From Microbacterium maritypicum MF109 (GTDB lineage: Bacteria; Actinomycetota; Actinomycetes; Actinomycetales; Microbacteriaceae): 64,000 bases of DNA. The translations under genes were made by a program, and so were the position numbers. A model generated the notes under the pieces. The model saw nothing but the letters and a program-made list of their open reading frames with translations. It had not been told where the DNA came from and made no database searches. Below, piece after piece: positions 36,370 through 44,447 of this stretch (positions are counted from its first letter, which is position 1; every line of letters starts with the position of its first letter). The DNA lies in contig NZ_ATAO01000024.1 of the NCBI RefSeq assembly GCF_000455825.1, positions 1-64,000 on the forward strand. The letters run 5' to 3'.

Positions 36370-37514
36370 GCGAATCCACCGGAACCCTCACCGGGACGGA
36401 CACACGGCGCACCCCCGTTCGGCGCATCCCGCGCCTTCGTCGGCGCACCGGCGGCCGCGTCGGCTTCCGGCGGATGCTGCCCGTCGGCCCGACCGTGACG
36501 ACGATCACGGTGCTCGCTGTGCTCGTCCTCATGCTCTCGGCCGCCACCGGACCCGTCACGGTCTCGCCCCTCGATGCCGCGAAGATCGTGATCGGCCATC
36601 TGGCCCCCGGCATGCCCTGGATGTCCGACGGCACCCTCACGCCGTTGCAGGATCAGGCCGTGTGGCAGTTCCGGGTGCCGCGGTCGCTCCTCGCCGCGCT
36701 CTCGGGCGCAGGTCTCGCCCTCGCCGGGGCGATGATGCAGGCGGTCGTGCGCAACCCACTCGCCGAGCCCTACATCCTCGGCGTCTCCTCCGGCGCGAGT
36801 GTCGGCGCCGTGCTGGTGATCGTGTCGGGCGGCGCCACGTTCCTCGGGCTCACGATGAGCGGGGCGGCGTTCGCGGGCGCGATGGTCGCCTGCATCCTCG
36901 TGGCCATGCTCGCGCGCATCCGCGGAGAGCTGTCTCCGACCCGCATGATCCTCGCCGGCGTCGCACTGGGCGCTCTGTTGAGCGCGGTGACCAGCTACCT
37001 CACGCTCACCACCGATGCCCAGAACGTCGTCAGCGTGATGTTCTTCCTGCTCGGCAGCGTGTCGGCCGCCGACATGTCGTCGCTGCTGATCCCCGCGGTC
37101 GCACTCGCCATCGCCTGCATCGCGGTCTTCGGGCTCTCGCGGTCGATGAACGCGCTGCTCGCCGGTGACGAGTCCGCGATGGCGGTCGGCGTACGAACGA
37201 CCCGGCTGCGTGGGCTGCTGCTCGTGCTCGCCTCGCTCCTGACCGGTGCGATCGTGGCCGTGAGCGGCGGCATCGGCTTCGTCGGCCTCGTCGTGCCGCA
37301 CATGGCGAGACTCCTGGTCGGGTCGGATCATCGTCGGATGCTGCCGATCACGGTCCTCGGCGGCGCGCTGTTCCTCATGGTCGCCGACCTGCTGGCCCGT
37401 ACGGTCGCGATGCCGACCGAGATCCCCCTCGGAATCCTCACCGCGTTCGTCGGTGCTCCCTTCTTCCTGTGGTTGATGCGCAGTGGCGGCGAGCGCGCGG
37501 GGTTCGACCGATGA
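36366..37514 (+). CDS. FecCD-family metal-chelate ABC permease
   Basis: Membrane permease of 382 residues in the FecCD/BtuC family; a homodimer is expected because the operon has only one. Motifs: GAMMQAVVRNPLAEPYILGVSSGA and LAGDESAMAVGVRTTRLRGLLL. The N-terminal 40 residues are basic and hydrophilic. The ATG overlaps the peptidase stop (ATGA) and the stop overlaps the ATPase start. FecCD permeases carry large chelates (siderophores, cobalamin, haem) rather than bare ions, unlike ZnuB, which supports a chelate as substrate. Confidence 0.92.
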   Translation: MSESTGTLTGTDTRRTPVRRIPRLRRRTGGRVGFRRMLPVGPTVTTITVLAVLVLMLSAATGPVTVSPLDAAKIVIGHLAPGMPWMSDGTLTPLQDQAVWQFRVPRSLLAALSGAGLALAGAMMQAVVRNPLAEPYILGVSSGASVGAVLVIVSGGATFLGLTMSGAAFAGAMVACILVAMLARIRGELSPTRMILAGVALGALLSAVTSYLTLTTDAQNVVSVMFFLLGSVSAADMSSLLIPAVALAIACIAVFGLSRSMNALLAGDESAMAVGVRTTRLRGLLLVLASLLTGAIVAVSGGIGFVGLVVPHMARLLVGSDHRRMLPITVLGGALFLMVADLLARTVAMPTEIPLGILTAFVGAPFFLWLMRSGGERAGFDR

Positions 37515-38290
37515 GCGTGCTGTTCGACGGCGTGAGCGTCGCACGCGGCGGTCGCACCGTGCTGCACGGTGCCGACCTCGAGGTCGGCACCGGGCGCATC
37601 GTGGGACTGCTCGGCCCCAATGGCAGCGGCAAATCCACGCTCCTGCGCGCGCTCTTCACGGGTCAGCGTCCGCACACCGGGCGCGTCCTGATCGACGGCG
37701 CCGACGTGTCGCAGCTGGCCCCGCGCGCCCTCGCCCGCACGGTGTCGGTCATGCTGCAGGACTCCCCTTCCGAGTTCGACCTGACCGTGCGGGAGACCGT
37801 GCTCGTGGGCCGTTCGCCGCATCGTCCGCCCTTCAGCCGGGACACCGCGGAGGATCAGCGCATCGTGGACGAGGCTCTGCGCACCGCCGACGTGCACGAC
37901 CTCGGCGACCGCCTGGTCCGTTCGCTCTCGGGCGGTCAGCGCCAGCGGGTGATGCTCGCCCGCGCTCTCGCGCAGAGCGGCGAGATCCTCGTGCTGGACG
38001 AACCGACCAACCACCTCGACATCGCGCACCAGCTCGACCTGATGCGCGTCGTGAGCGGACTCGGCACGACCGTGATCGCGGCCCTGCACGACCTCAACAT
38101 CGCCGCGGCGTTCTGCGACGAGGTCGCCGTGCTCGACGAGGGCCGACTCGTGGCCTTCGGTCCGCCCGACACGGTGCTCACCCCGGCGCTCGTCGACGAG
38201 GTCTTCCACGTCACCGCCCGCATCGCCGTCGAGGTCGACACCGGGGCACGCGCGATGACCTTCCATCCCCGAGAGCCCGTCGGCCGCTGA
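37511..38290 (+). CDS. Metal-chelate ABC transporter ATP-binding protein
   Basis: ATPase of 259 residues, FecE/BtuD type. Walker A GPNGSGKST (35-43), signature LSGGQRQR (139-146), Walker B ILVLDEP (159-165) and H-loop in AALHDLNIAAAF. The ATG at 37511 overlaps the permease stop and is better supported than an upstream in-frame ATG inside the permease gene. It energises the permease at 36366-37514. Confidence 0.94.
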   Translation: MSVLFDGVSVARGGRTVLHGADLEVGTGRIVGLLGPNGSGKSTLLRALFTGQRPHTGRVLIDGADVSQLAPRALARTVSVMLQDSPSEFDLTVRETVLVGRSPHRPPFSRDTAEDQRIVDEALRTADVHDLGDRLVRSLSGGQRQRVMLARALAQSGEILVLDEPTNHLDIAHQLDLMRVVSGLGTTVIAALHDLNIAAAFCDEVAVLDEGRLVAFGPPDTVLTPALVDEVFHVTARIAVEVDTGARAMTFHPREPVGR

Positions 38291-38347
38291 TCCCCCGGCA
38301 TCCGAACTCATACCCCCCACCCCCCGCACCAACGAAGGAGAACACGA

Positions 38348-39364
38348 ATGACACCCCGTACCCGAACCACCCGTCTGCTGGCCGCCGTCACCGTCGGCCT
38401 GGGCGCGATCGCCCTCACCGCATGCGGCGGTGGGGTCTCGAACGGAACGGCACCCGCCGCCTCCGGTGAGGCGGTGACGATCGAGAACTGCGGCCGCACG
38501 GTCGAGATCCCGTCCATGCCCGCCGCCGTCGTCGGGCTGCACCCGTCGCAGACCGAGCTGCTGCTGCGTCTCGGCCTCGCCGATGCGCTCGTCGGCCAGG
38601 CCCAGGCCACGACCCAGAAGCTGCCGTCCGACGTCGCGGACCTCGCCGCCGAGGTGCCGGTCATCGGCGGAGACGCCCCGCCCAGCCGCGAGGAACTCCT
38701 CGCCGTCGAGCCCGACTTCGTGTACTCGCCGACGACGTACGAGTTCACCGCCGAGCAGGGCTTCGCCAGCATCGAGCAGCTTGCCGACGCCGGTGTCGCC
38801 GCGTACACCGCGACCGGCGGATGCTTCGACCGTCGCATGGAGGGCACGGTAGACGACCTCTTCACCGACCTCGAGAACCTCGGCGCGATCTTCCACGTGG
38901 AAGACGAGGCGGACGACCTGATCGCGTCGTCGCAGGCCGAGCTCGCCACCGTGGGCACCGCGATCGAGGGACAGGATCGCCCCCGCGTCGCGCAGGTCTT
39001 CATCGAGGGGACCACCCTCACCGCCATCGGCGCCGGCATCGAGTACGACATCCTGCAGCGCGCCGGTGCCGACAACGTCTTCACGCCGGAAGACCCCGCG
39101 TTCGCCGACTTCTTCGCCGCCGAGATCACCCCGGAATCCCTCGCCGCCGAAGCACCCGACGCGCTCGTCTTCGCGGTGTCCGACCCCGCTCACGAGGCCG
39201 CCGTCCGCTCCTACCTCGCGACGACCTTCCCCGACATGCCCGCCGTGCGCGACGGCCGCCTGATCGCGGTGCCCTCGACCGATCTGTTCCCCGGCACGCT
39301 CGGCAACGTCTCGGCGGTCCGGCTCATCGCCGAGGGGCTCTACCCCGACGCCGTCTTCGGCTGA
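38348..39364 (+). CDS. Metal-chelate ABC transporter substrate-binding lipoprotein
   Basis: PF01497-type binding protein of 338 residues. The signal peptide ends with lipobox LTAC (Cys26). The mature protein starts with VTIENCGRTVEIPSMPAAVVGLHPSQTELLLRLGLADALVGQ, much like BtuF/siderophore binders, and has extra cysteines (ENCG and GGCFDRR) that could form a disulfide. A good AAGGAG site precedes ATG 38348. It is the last gene of the operon, 57 bases after the ATPase, followed by a hairpin. The ligand is predicted to be the azole peptide or its metal complex; a xenosiderophore is an alternative. Confidence 0.92.
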   Translation: MTPRTRTTRLLAAVTVGLGAIALTACGGGVSNGTAPAASGEAVTIENCGRTVEIPSMPAAVVGLHPSQTELLLRLGLADALVGQAQATTQKLPSDVADLAAEVPVIGGDAPPSREELLAVEPDFVYSPTTYEFTAEQGFASIEQLADAGVAAYTATGGCFDRRMEGTVDDLFTDLENLGAIFHVEDEADDLIASSQAELATVGTAIEGQDRPRVAQVFIEGTTLTAIGAGIEYDILQRAGADNVFTPEDPAFADFFAAEITPESLAAEAPDALVFAVSDPAHEAAVRSYLATTFPDMPAVRDGRLIAVPSTDLFPGTLGNVSAVRLIAEGLYPDAVFG

Positions 39365-39380
39365 GCCGCGTCGGTAGGCA

Positions 39381-39414
39381 CTGCGCCCCGGGGACCTCGG
39401 TCTCCGGGGCGCAG
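39381..39414. terminator. GC-rich hairpin ending the chelate-uptake operon
   Basis: CTGCGCCCCGG (39381-39391) pairs with CCGGGGCGCAG (39404-39414) around a 12-base partly pairing loop. It lies between convergent genes (binding protein and VOC protein) and could stop transcription from both sides. No T-run is present. Confidence 0.6.
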
Positions 39415-39431
39415 ACCCTCCGGGCTCGCTG

Positions 39432-39821
39432 TCAGGCCTGCATCACCGCGAGCACGTTGCCCGCGGGATCGCGGAACCACGCGATGTCCGGACCCCGACC
39501 GTTGCCGCGCACGATGCCGCGTTCGTCGGACGGGAATTCCTCATCGCTGTAGATCTTGGTCTGCACGCCCCGGGCGATGAGCTCATCCACGGCGGCGTCG
39601 ACATCGGCCACCGGGAAGTTCAGGATCGTGAAGCTCGCCGGGGTGTGGTTCGGCTTCGAGTAGACGAGGATCGATCCGCCGCTCGGCAACCGCAGATTGA
39701 GGAAACCCATCCCATTGACCTCGACGTCGAGCCCGAGGGCCGTGCCGTAGAACTCTTTCGCCGCGTCGATGTCGTCGACGCTGAATCCGCTGAATGCGTT
39801 GTCCGCTGTGAAGGCCGCCAT
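39432..39821 (-). CDS. VOC (glyoxalase/bleomycin resistance-like) family protein
   Basis: Single-domain protein of 129 residues with the beta-alpha-beta-beta-beta VOC fold: [21 protein letters not shown] at the start and [22 protein letters not shown] at the end. Members bind a metal and small ligands or act as isomerases, but the function here is unknown. I chose ATG 39821 by domain position; an in-frame ATG at 39878 has a better ribosome site (AAGGGG) and would add 19 residues. It follows the acyltransferase gene on the same strand. Confidence 0.82.
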   Translation of the reverse strand: MAAFTADNAFSGFSVDDIDAAKEFYGTALGLDVEVNGMGFLNLRLPSGGSILVYSKPNHTPASFTILNFPVADVDAAVDELIARGVQTKIYSDEEFPSDERGIVRGNGRGPDIAWFRDPAGNVLAVMQA

Positions 39822-39896
39822 GATCCCAGCATCCGCCGTCCTCCGCCGATTGTCGAGGCCTTCCCCGAACGCCTTCATCGTGCCCCTTCATCGGCG

Positions 39897-40955
39897 TCAT
39901 CCCTCTCCCCCGCGAGGCACCAGCCGTGCCGTGAAGCGGTCGGTCACCCGCAGCGGATCGAACAGCGCCCCGAGCCCGAAGCGCACGAGCAGCGCATGCA
40001 CACCCAGGCAGATCCCGATCACGATCGCGGTGAGAAGGATGGGTGCGACGGCCTCGACCACGTCCGTCGTCCGCCCGCGCGTCGAGCGCAGGACCGCATC
40101 GATGAGGGCGAGGGGCATCATGTGCAGCACGTAGATCGGCAGGGTGCGCTGTCCGATCCAGCGCAGGGGCCGCGCGACCACGTCGACGTGGCGGTCCAGG
40201 AGCACGCTGAGCGACACCCCGAACGCCACCGCGATCAGGGCGAGCGCGGGCCACACGCCCGGCAGCAGGCGGATGGCCAGGCCCGCCACGACGGCCAGCG
40301 CCGCGACGTACACGGCGGCGAGCGCGACGGTGCTCCACACCCTGATGCTCTTCGCGAACCGTTCGACGACCGCGCGCAGCCGCAGCCCCATGAGGAAGAA
40401 GAACAGATTCTGCACCAGCTGCCACAGGTTGCCGAGGTCGGGGATGACCCCGGCCCCGGCGACCGCCGCGATCACGAAGGCGACCGGCAGCACCACGACC
40501 GCCGGGATGCGGCGACTCAGTCGACCGATCGCCAGGTACACCGCGAGCGCGAGCAGATACCAGAGGTTCGTCGGGCTGATGGTCAGCTGCGCGAGCAGCT
40601 CCCACCCGCTGGTCGCCCGAGCCGTGTCGAAGTCGGGAGCCAGAGCGAGCACGAACGTCTGGATGACGACCCAGACGATGTAGAGCATCGTCAGCCGTGC
40701 CGCGCGCCGCCGCCAGGAACTGCCGTCGTCGACGAGCACCGCGCGTGCGGCGAACATCCCGGAGACCAGGAAGAACAGCGGTATCCGCAACGGCAGCAGC
40801 TGGGCGTTCAGCGTCGCCCAGGCGTCGGTGACCGGCCCCGCACCCGGGGCCTCGATCGCGTGCTTGGTCACGACGTGCCAGAGCACCACCAGGATGATGC
40901 AGATGCCCTTCGCGACATCGGGCCATCCGACGCGTGGCGCGGGAGCCGCCGTCAC
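39897..40955 (-). CDS. Acyltransferase-3 family membrane protein (VanT N-domain-like)
   Basis: Membrane protein of 352 residues with about ten hydrophobic segments and the acyltransferase_3 start GWPDVAKGICIILVVLWHVVTKH, then RIPLFFLVSGMFAA. The GTG at 40955 overlaps the ligase stop (GTGA), so it is part of the cell-wall operon. In VanT racemases of VanC/E/G-type resistance an acyltransferase_3-like membrane domain is fused to the racemase; here the two parts are separate genes in one operon. It may import D-Ser/L-Ser-type substrate or acylate a surface polymer. This comparison is inference. Confidence 0.82.
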   Translation of the reverse strand: MTAAPAPRVGWPDVAKGICIILVVLWHVVTKHAIEAPGAGPVTDAWATLNAQLLPLRIPLFFLVSGMFAARAVLVDDGSSWRRRAARLTMLYIVWVVIQTFVLALAPDFDTARATSGWELLAQLTISPTNLWYLLALAVYLAIGRLSRRIPAVVVLPVAFVIAAVAGAGVIPDLGNLWQLVQNLFFFLMGLRLRAVVERFAKSIRVWSTVALAAVYVAALAVVAGLAIRLLPGVWPALALIAVAFGVSLSVLLDRHVDVVARPLRWIGQRTLPIYVLHMMPLALIDAVLRSTRGRTTDVVEAVAPILLTAIVIGICLGVHALLVRFGLGALFDPLRVTDRFTARLVPRGGEG

Positions 40956-41902
40956 GACGCCGCGCGCACGAGCCGTGCCACCAGGTCGACGTAGGTCACC
41001 CCCGCCGCGGCGAACATCCGCGGCACCTGCGATGCCGCGGTCAGCCCCGGCATCGTGTTGACCTCGTTCAGCACCGGACCGCGGTCGGTCAGGAAGAAGT
41101 CCATCCTCGCCACGCCCTCGCATCCGAGGGCATCGAACACGGCGATCGCCGCCCGCTTGAGTGCCGACACCTCACCGGCGTCGAGCTGCGCCGGAACCGT
41201 GAACCGCGCGCTGCCGTCGTACTTGGTGGCCGTGTCGAACAATCCCGTCGCGTGGATCTCGAGGGGCGGAGCGGCCCAGCGGATGCCGCCCTTCTCACGC
41301 AGCACCGCCACGTCGATCTCACGCCCCCGCACGACCTCTTCGACCAGGATCCGGCGGTCGAAGCGCGCGGCCTCGTGCAGCGCGGCGAGCAGATCCTCCT
41401 CCCGCGTCACGAGACCCACACCGTGGCTGGATCCGGACGACACCGGCTTCACCACGACCTCGCCCTCGAACTCCACGTCTCCGATGTCGTCGGCCGAGAC
41501 CAGGCGACCGCGTGCGGTGCCCAGCCCGACGGCATCAGCCACCAGCTTCGTCGTCCACTTGTCCATGCCGATGGCTCCGGCGCGCAGGCCCGAGCCGACC
41601 ACACGTACGCCGGCGAGGGCGCACAGCGCCGCGAGGGCACCATCCTCGCCCGGGGCACCGTGCACCGCGGGGAAGACCACGTCGGTCCGCGTGAACAGCG
41701 GAAGGGCGAGGGCGAGCGACTCGGCGGCCGAGCCCCCGTGCGGGCGGCCCTCGACGCGCCAGATCCCGTCACGGTCGATCGTCACGCACGTGACCTCGTG
41801 ATCGCCCATCCGCAAGGCCGCTGCGACCGCGGCTGCCGATGCCAGCGACACCTCGTGCTCGGCGTTCTGTCCCCCGCCGATGACCAGCACCTTCGTCGTC
41901 AT
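40952..41902 (-). CDS. D-alanine--D-alanine (or D-Ala--D-X) ligase, Van-like
   Basis: ATP-grasp ligase of 316 residues, short for Ddl. Seen: GGGQNAEHEVSL (9-20, with Glu15), HGAPGEDGAL (81-90), VVKPVSSGSSHGV (150-162) and the metal-binding NEVNTMPG (280-287). The omega-loop reads LFDTATKYDGS (221-231), where Ddl enzymes usually have YDYEAKY; the specificity Tyr is replaced by Thr224. That position separates D-Ala, D-Ser and D-Lac acceptors, so the second residue may not be D-Ala. The ATG at 41902 overlaps the racemase stop by four bases. It sits with racemase, VanY-like and VanRS-like genes. Confidence 0.88.
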   Translation of the reverse strand: MTTKVLVIGGGQNAEHEVSLASAAAVAAALRMGDHEVTCVTIDRDGIWRVEGRPHGGSAAESLALALPLFTRTDVVFPAVHGAPGEDGALAALCALAGVRVVGSGLRAGAIGMDKWTTKLVADAVGLGTARGRLVSADDIGDVEFEGEVVVKPVSSGSSHGVGLVTREEDLLAALHEAARFDRRILVEEVVRGREIDVAVLREKGGIRWAAPPLEIHATGLFDTATKYDGSARFTVPAQLDAGEVSALKRAAIAVFDALGCEGVARMDFFLTDRGPVLNEVNTMPGLTAASQVPRMFAAAGVTYVDLVARLVRAAS

Positions 41903-43023
41903 GCGACACTCCTCTGCACTCGCGGCCCGATTCCGGTGACGATCGTGTGCGGGATGGTTCCCGCCCACCGCGCCCACTCCTGCACCGACGGCACGGCTCC
42001 CCCTTCGGGTCCGAACACGGTTGCGATCGTGCCCCGGGGGAACCGCACGGCGCCGGTGTCGATCACGATCTGATCCATGGACACCCTCCCGACGAGCGGA
42101 TACCTCACCCCGTCGATCTCCACGCCGGCGCCCGCTTCCCGTTCCCGCGGGATGCCGTCGGCGTACCCGACGCCGACGACGGCCAGGTGCGTCTCCCGAT
42201 CGGTCACCGCCCCGCCTCCGTAACCGACCGCGGTTCCTTCCGGCACGCGCACGCTGTGCACGACCGGTGCCGTCCAGCGCGCGGCCCCCACCAGCGCGGT
42301 CGTCTCCGACGGGTCGATCCCAACGAGTCCCGCCCCGATCCGCACCATGCCGAAATGGGTCGCCGGGTCGGTCAGCGCTCCGGACGTCGCGGCGAGATGC
42401 ACGAGCACGGGGCCGAGTCCTGCGCGCAGCACGGCGTCGCGCCCCTGTCGCATCCGGAGCATCGCTGCCGCGTTCGCCGCCGGGTCGGCCTCATCGGCGC
42501 GCGGCAGATGCCCCATGACCCCCGTGATCTCGACCCTGCCCCGCCCGGTACGCGCCAGCCGGAACAGCTCGGACCAGTCGTCGAGAGGGCATCCTCCCCG
42601 CGCCATGCCGGTGTCGAGATGCAGGTGCACGCGTACCGGATCCTCGGCATCGGCGATCAGTTGGCGCAGCTCTTCGACCGAACCGACGGCGATGTCGATG
42701 CGGTGCTCCGCGGCGACGTCCGCGTCGACACCTGACGGGTTCAACCAGGAGAGGATCGGCACATCGAGCCCGGCATCGCGGAGCGCGACCGCCTCGGCGA
42801 CATCGGTCACCCCCAGCCATCCGGCTCCGGCGGCGACCGCGGCCCTGGCCACGACGACGGCCCCGTGCCCATAGCCGTCGGCCTTCACCACGGCCATGAT
42901 CGGCACGGCGGTCACGGCCTGCACACGGCGCAGGTTCTCGGCGACGGCACCGGGAAGGGTGTGGAGCGTCGGCGCGTGCAGACGCGAGTACGTGGTGCGC
43001 TCGGTGGCGAGAAGGGTGGTCAT
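41899..43023 (-). CDS. Alanine racemase family protein (possible serine racemase, VanT C-domain-like)
   Basis: PLP-dependent fold-type III racemase of 374 residues. The PLP lysine is Lys47 in AVVKADGYGHG, HLHLDTGMARGG is the expected strand, and the second catalytic Tyr lies in VGVGYADGIPRE; VSMDQIVID also fits Alr. It makes D-Ala, or D-Ser as in VanT, for the ligase downstream. The ATG at 43023 overlaps the VanY-like stop. Being in a van-like operon it is probably a second, conditional racemase beside a housekeeping alr elsewhere. Confidence 0.9.
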   Translation of the reverse strand: MTTLLATERTTYSRLHAPTLHTLPGAVAENLRRVQAVTAVPIMAVVKADGYGHGAVVVARAAVAAGAGWLGVTDVAEAVALRDAGLDVPILSWLNPSGVDADVAAEHRIDIAVGSVEELRQLIADAEDPVRVHLHLDTGMARGGCPLDDWSELFRLARTGRGRVEITGVMGHLPRADEADPAANAAAMLRMRQGRDAVLRAGLGPVLVHLAATSGALTDPATHFGMVRIGAGLVGIDPSETTALVGAARWTAPVVHSVRVPEGTAVGYGGGAVTDRETHLAVVGVGYADGIPREREAGAGVEIDGVRYPLVGRVSMDQIVIDTGAVRFPRGTIATVFGPEGGAVPSVQEWARWAGTIPHTIVTGIGPRVQRSVA

Positions 43024-43688
43024 CGCTTCGTCCTCGGGTCGGCGGTCGGGTCGGCGAGCATCTCGGGGCATCCGTCGTCGACGGCGTCGGGGCGCAGCTC
43101 GTAGTGCCACGACTCGTTCGCGTAGATCTGGCAGAGGCCGTAGCGCGAGCCGCGCTGGGCGAGCCAGTCGAGCGCCGACCACGGTCCGAGGTCGACCGCA
43201 TCGCCCGTCACGTGCTCCGAGGTCTCGGGGGTGGCCACCCAGCGGCGCGCCTCTTCTTCTGATCCGTACTGGACGATGGCATCCTGCAGCATCCACTCCT
43301 GCAACGCGGGAGAACGCCATCCGCTGTTCACACGGATGGTCACCCCGTCGGCCTCGGCGTCGGACGCGGCGCGCTGCAGCGCCGCGAGCAGAGCGGGGTC
43401 GAGGTTGCCGACGGCGACCCTGTCGACCTCGAAGACCGTGGGCTTGTCATCGTCGAGGATCACACCGTCGGCCTCGGTCGGGGCGACCACCGAGCCGGCG
43501 GATCCCCCGGTCGGAACGGGCGTCGGGGCGGGCGAGGGGATCGTGTGCGCCGCATCGGCGAATGCCGCGGACAGCGACTGCTGCACCGCGAACGCGAGGA
43601 TCACGGCCGCAGCGATCGCGATCAGCGTGACGACGACACGGCGACGGCGACGCACTCGCGGTGGATGGGGGATGGTGCGGGTGTTCAT
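43020..43688 (-). CDS. VanY-like D-Ala-D-Ala carboxypeptidase (M15B), membrane-anchored
   Basis: Zinc peptidase of 222 residues with an Arg-rich start, one membrane segment (about 18-37), a Pro/Thr linker and an extracellular M15 domain. Motifs are SGWRSPALQEWM (122-133), the zinc motif SEHVTGDAVDLG (157-168, His159 and Asp166) and WHYEL (194-198, His195). It removes the terminal D-residue from peptidoglycan stem peptides. As the first gene of the operon it is divergent from the response-regulator gene, 87 bases away, which suggests control by that system. Confidence 0.9.
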   Translation of the reverse strand: MNTRTIPHPPRVRRRRRVVVTLIAIAAAVILAFAVQQSLSAAFADAAHTIPSPAPTPVPTGGSAGSVVAPTEADGVILDDDKPTVFEVDRVAVGNLDPALLAALQRAASDAEADGVTIRVNSGWRSPALQEWMLQDAIVQYGSEEEARRWVATPETSEHVTGDAVDLGPWSALDWLAQRGSRYGLCQIYANESWHYELRPDAVDDGCPEMLADPTADPRTKR

Positions 43689-43775
43689 GCTCCCAGTGAA
43701 GAAGGGGGCCGGTTGCCGGGGCGTATGCGCTTTTGCATATGCTCGCGATATACCGCAGTGCGTAGGATCGCAGCC

Positions 43776-44447
43776 ATGCGTGTACTGATCGTCGAGGACG
43801 AGCCCTACCTCGCCGAGGCGGTACGTGACGGACTGCGACTGGAGGCGATCGCCGCCGATATCGCGGGCGACGGCGACACCGCGCTCGAACTGCTGAGCAT
43901 CAACTCCTACGACCTCGCCGTGCTCGACCGCGACGTTCCCGGCCCTTCCGGCGACGACATCGCCCGGTGGATCGTGGCCTCCGGCAGCGGCATCCCGATC
44001 CTGATGCTGACCGCCGCCGACCGCCTCGATGACAAGGCGACCGGCTTCGAGATCGGCGCGGACGACTACCTCACCAAGCCGTTCGAGCTGCGCGAACTCG
44101 TCCTGCGACTGCGCGCCCTCGACCGTCGCCGTCAGCGCAGCCGGCCGCCCGTGCTCGAGGTCGCAGGGCTGCGCCTCGACCCCTTCCGTCGCGAGGTGTA
44201 CCGCGACGACCGCTACGTCGCACTGACGCGCAAGCAGTTCGCGGTGCTGGAGGTGCTGGTCGATGCCGATGGCGGAGTGGTCAGCGCCGAGGAGCTGCTG
44301 GAGCGCGCCTGGGACGAGAATGCCGACCCGTTCACCAACGCGGTGCGCATCACGGTGTCGTCGCTGCGCAAGCGCCTGGGCGAGCCGTGGCTGATTTTGA
44401 CGGTGCCCGGCGTCGGGTACCGGATCGGGACGGACGCCGATGCGTAG
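43776..44447 (+). CDS. OmpR-family response regulator (VanR-like)
   Basis: DNA-binding response regulator of 223 residues. The receiver domain has Glu7-Asp8, phospho-acceptor Asp51 (LAVLDRDVPG) and Lys101; the C-terminal winged helix ends LILTVPGVGYRIGTD. The ATG at 43776 opens the conserved MRVLIVEDE. It overlaps the kinase gene by 8 bases and is divergent from the carboxypeptidase/racemase/ligase operon, its likely target. Confidence 0.93.
   Translation: MRVLIVEDEPYLAEAVRDGLRLEAIAADIAGDGDTALELLSINSYDLAVLDRDVPGPSGDDIARWIVASGSGIPILMLTAADRLDDKATGFEIGADDYLTKPFELRELVLRLRALDRRRQRSRPPVLEVAGLRLDPFRREVYRDDRYVALTRKQFAVLEVLVDADGGVVSAEELLERAWDENADPFTNAVRITVSSLRKRLGEPWLILTVPGVGYRIGTDADA

Noticed and set aside
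25511..39364. Phage, integrase or transposase genes marking the RiPP locus as a mobile island
   Set aside because: No recombinase, IS end, tRNA gene or attachment-site repeat was found at its edges, and base composition looks like the surroundings.
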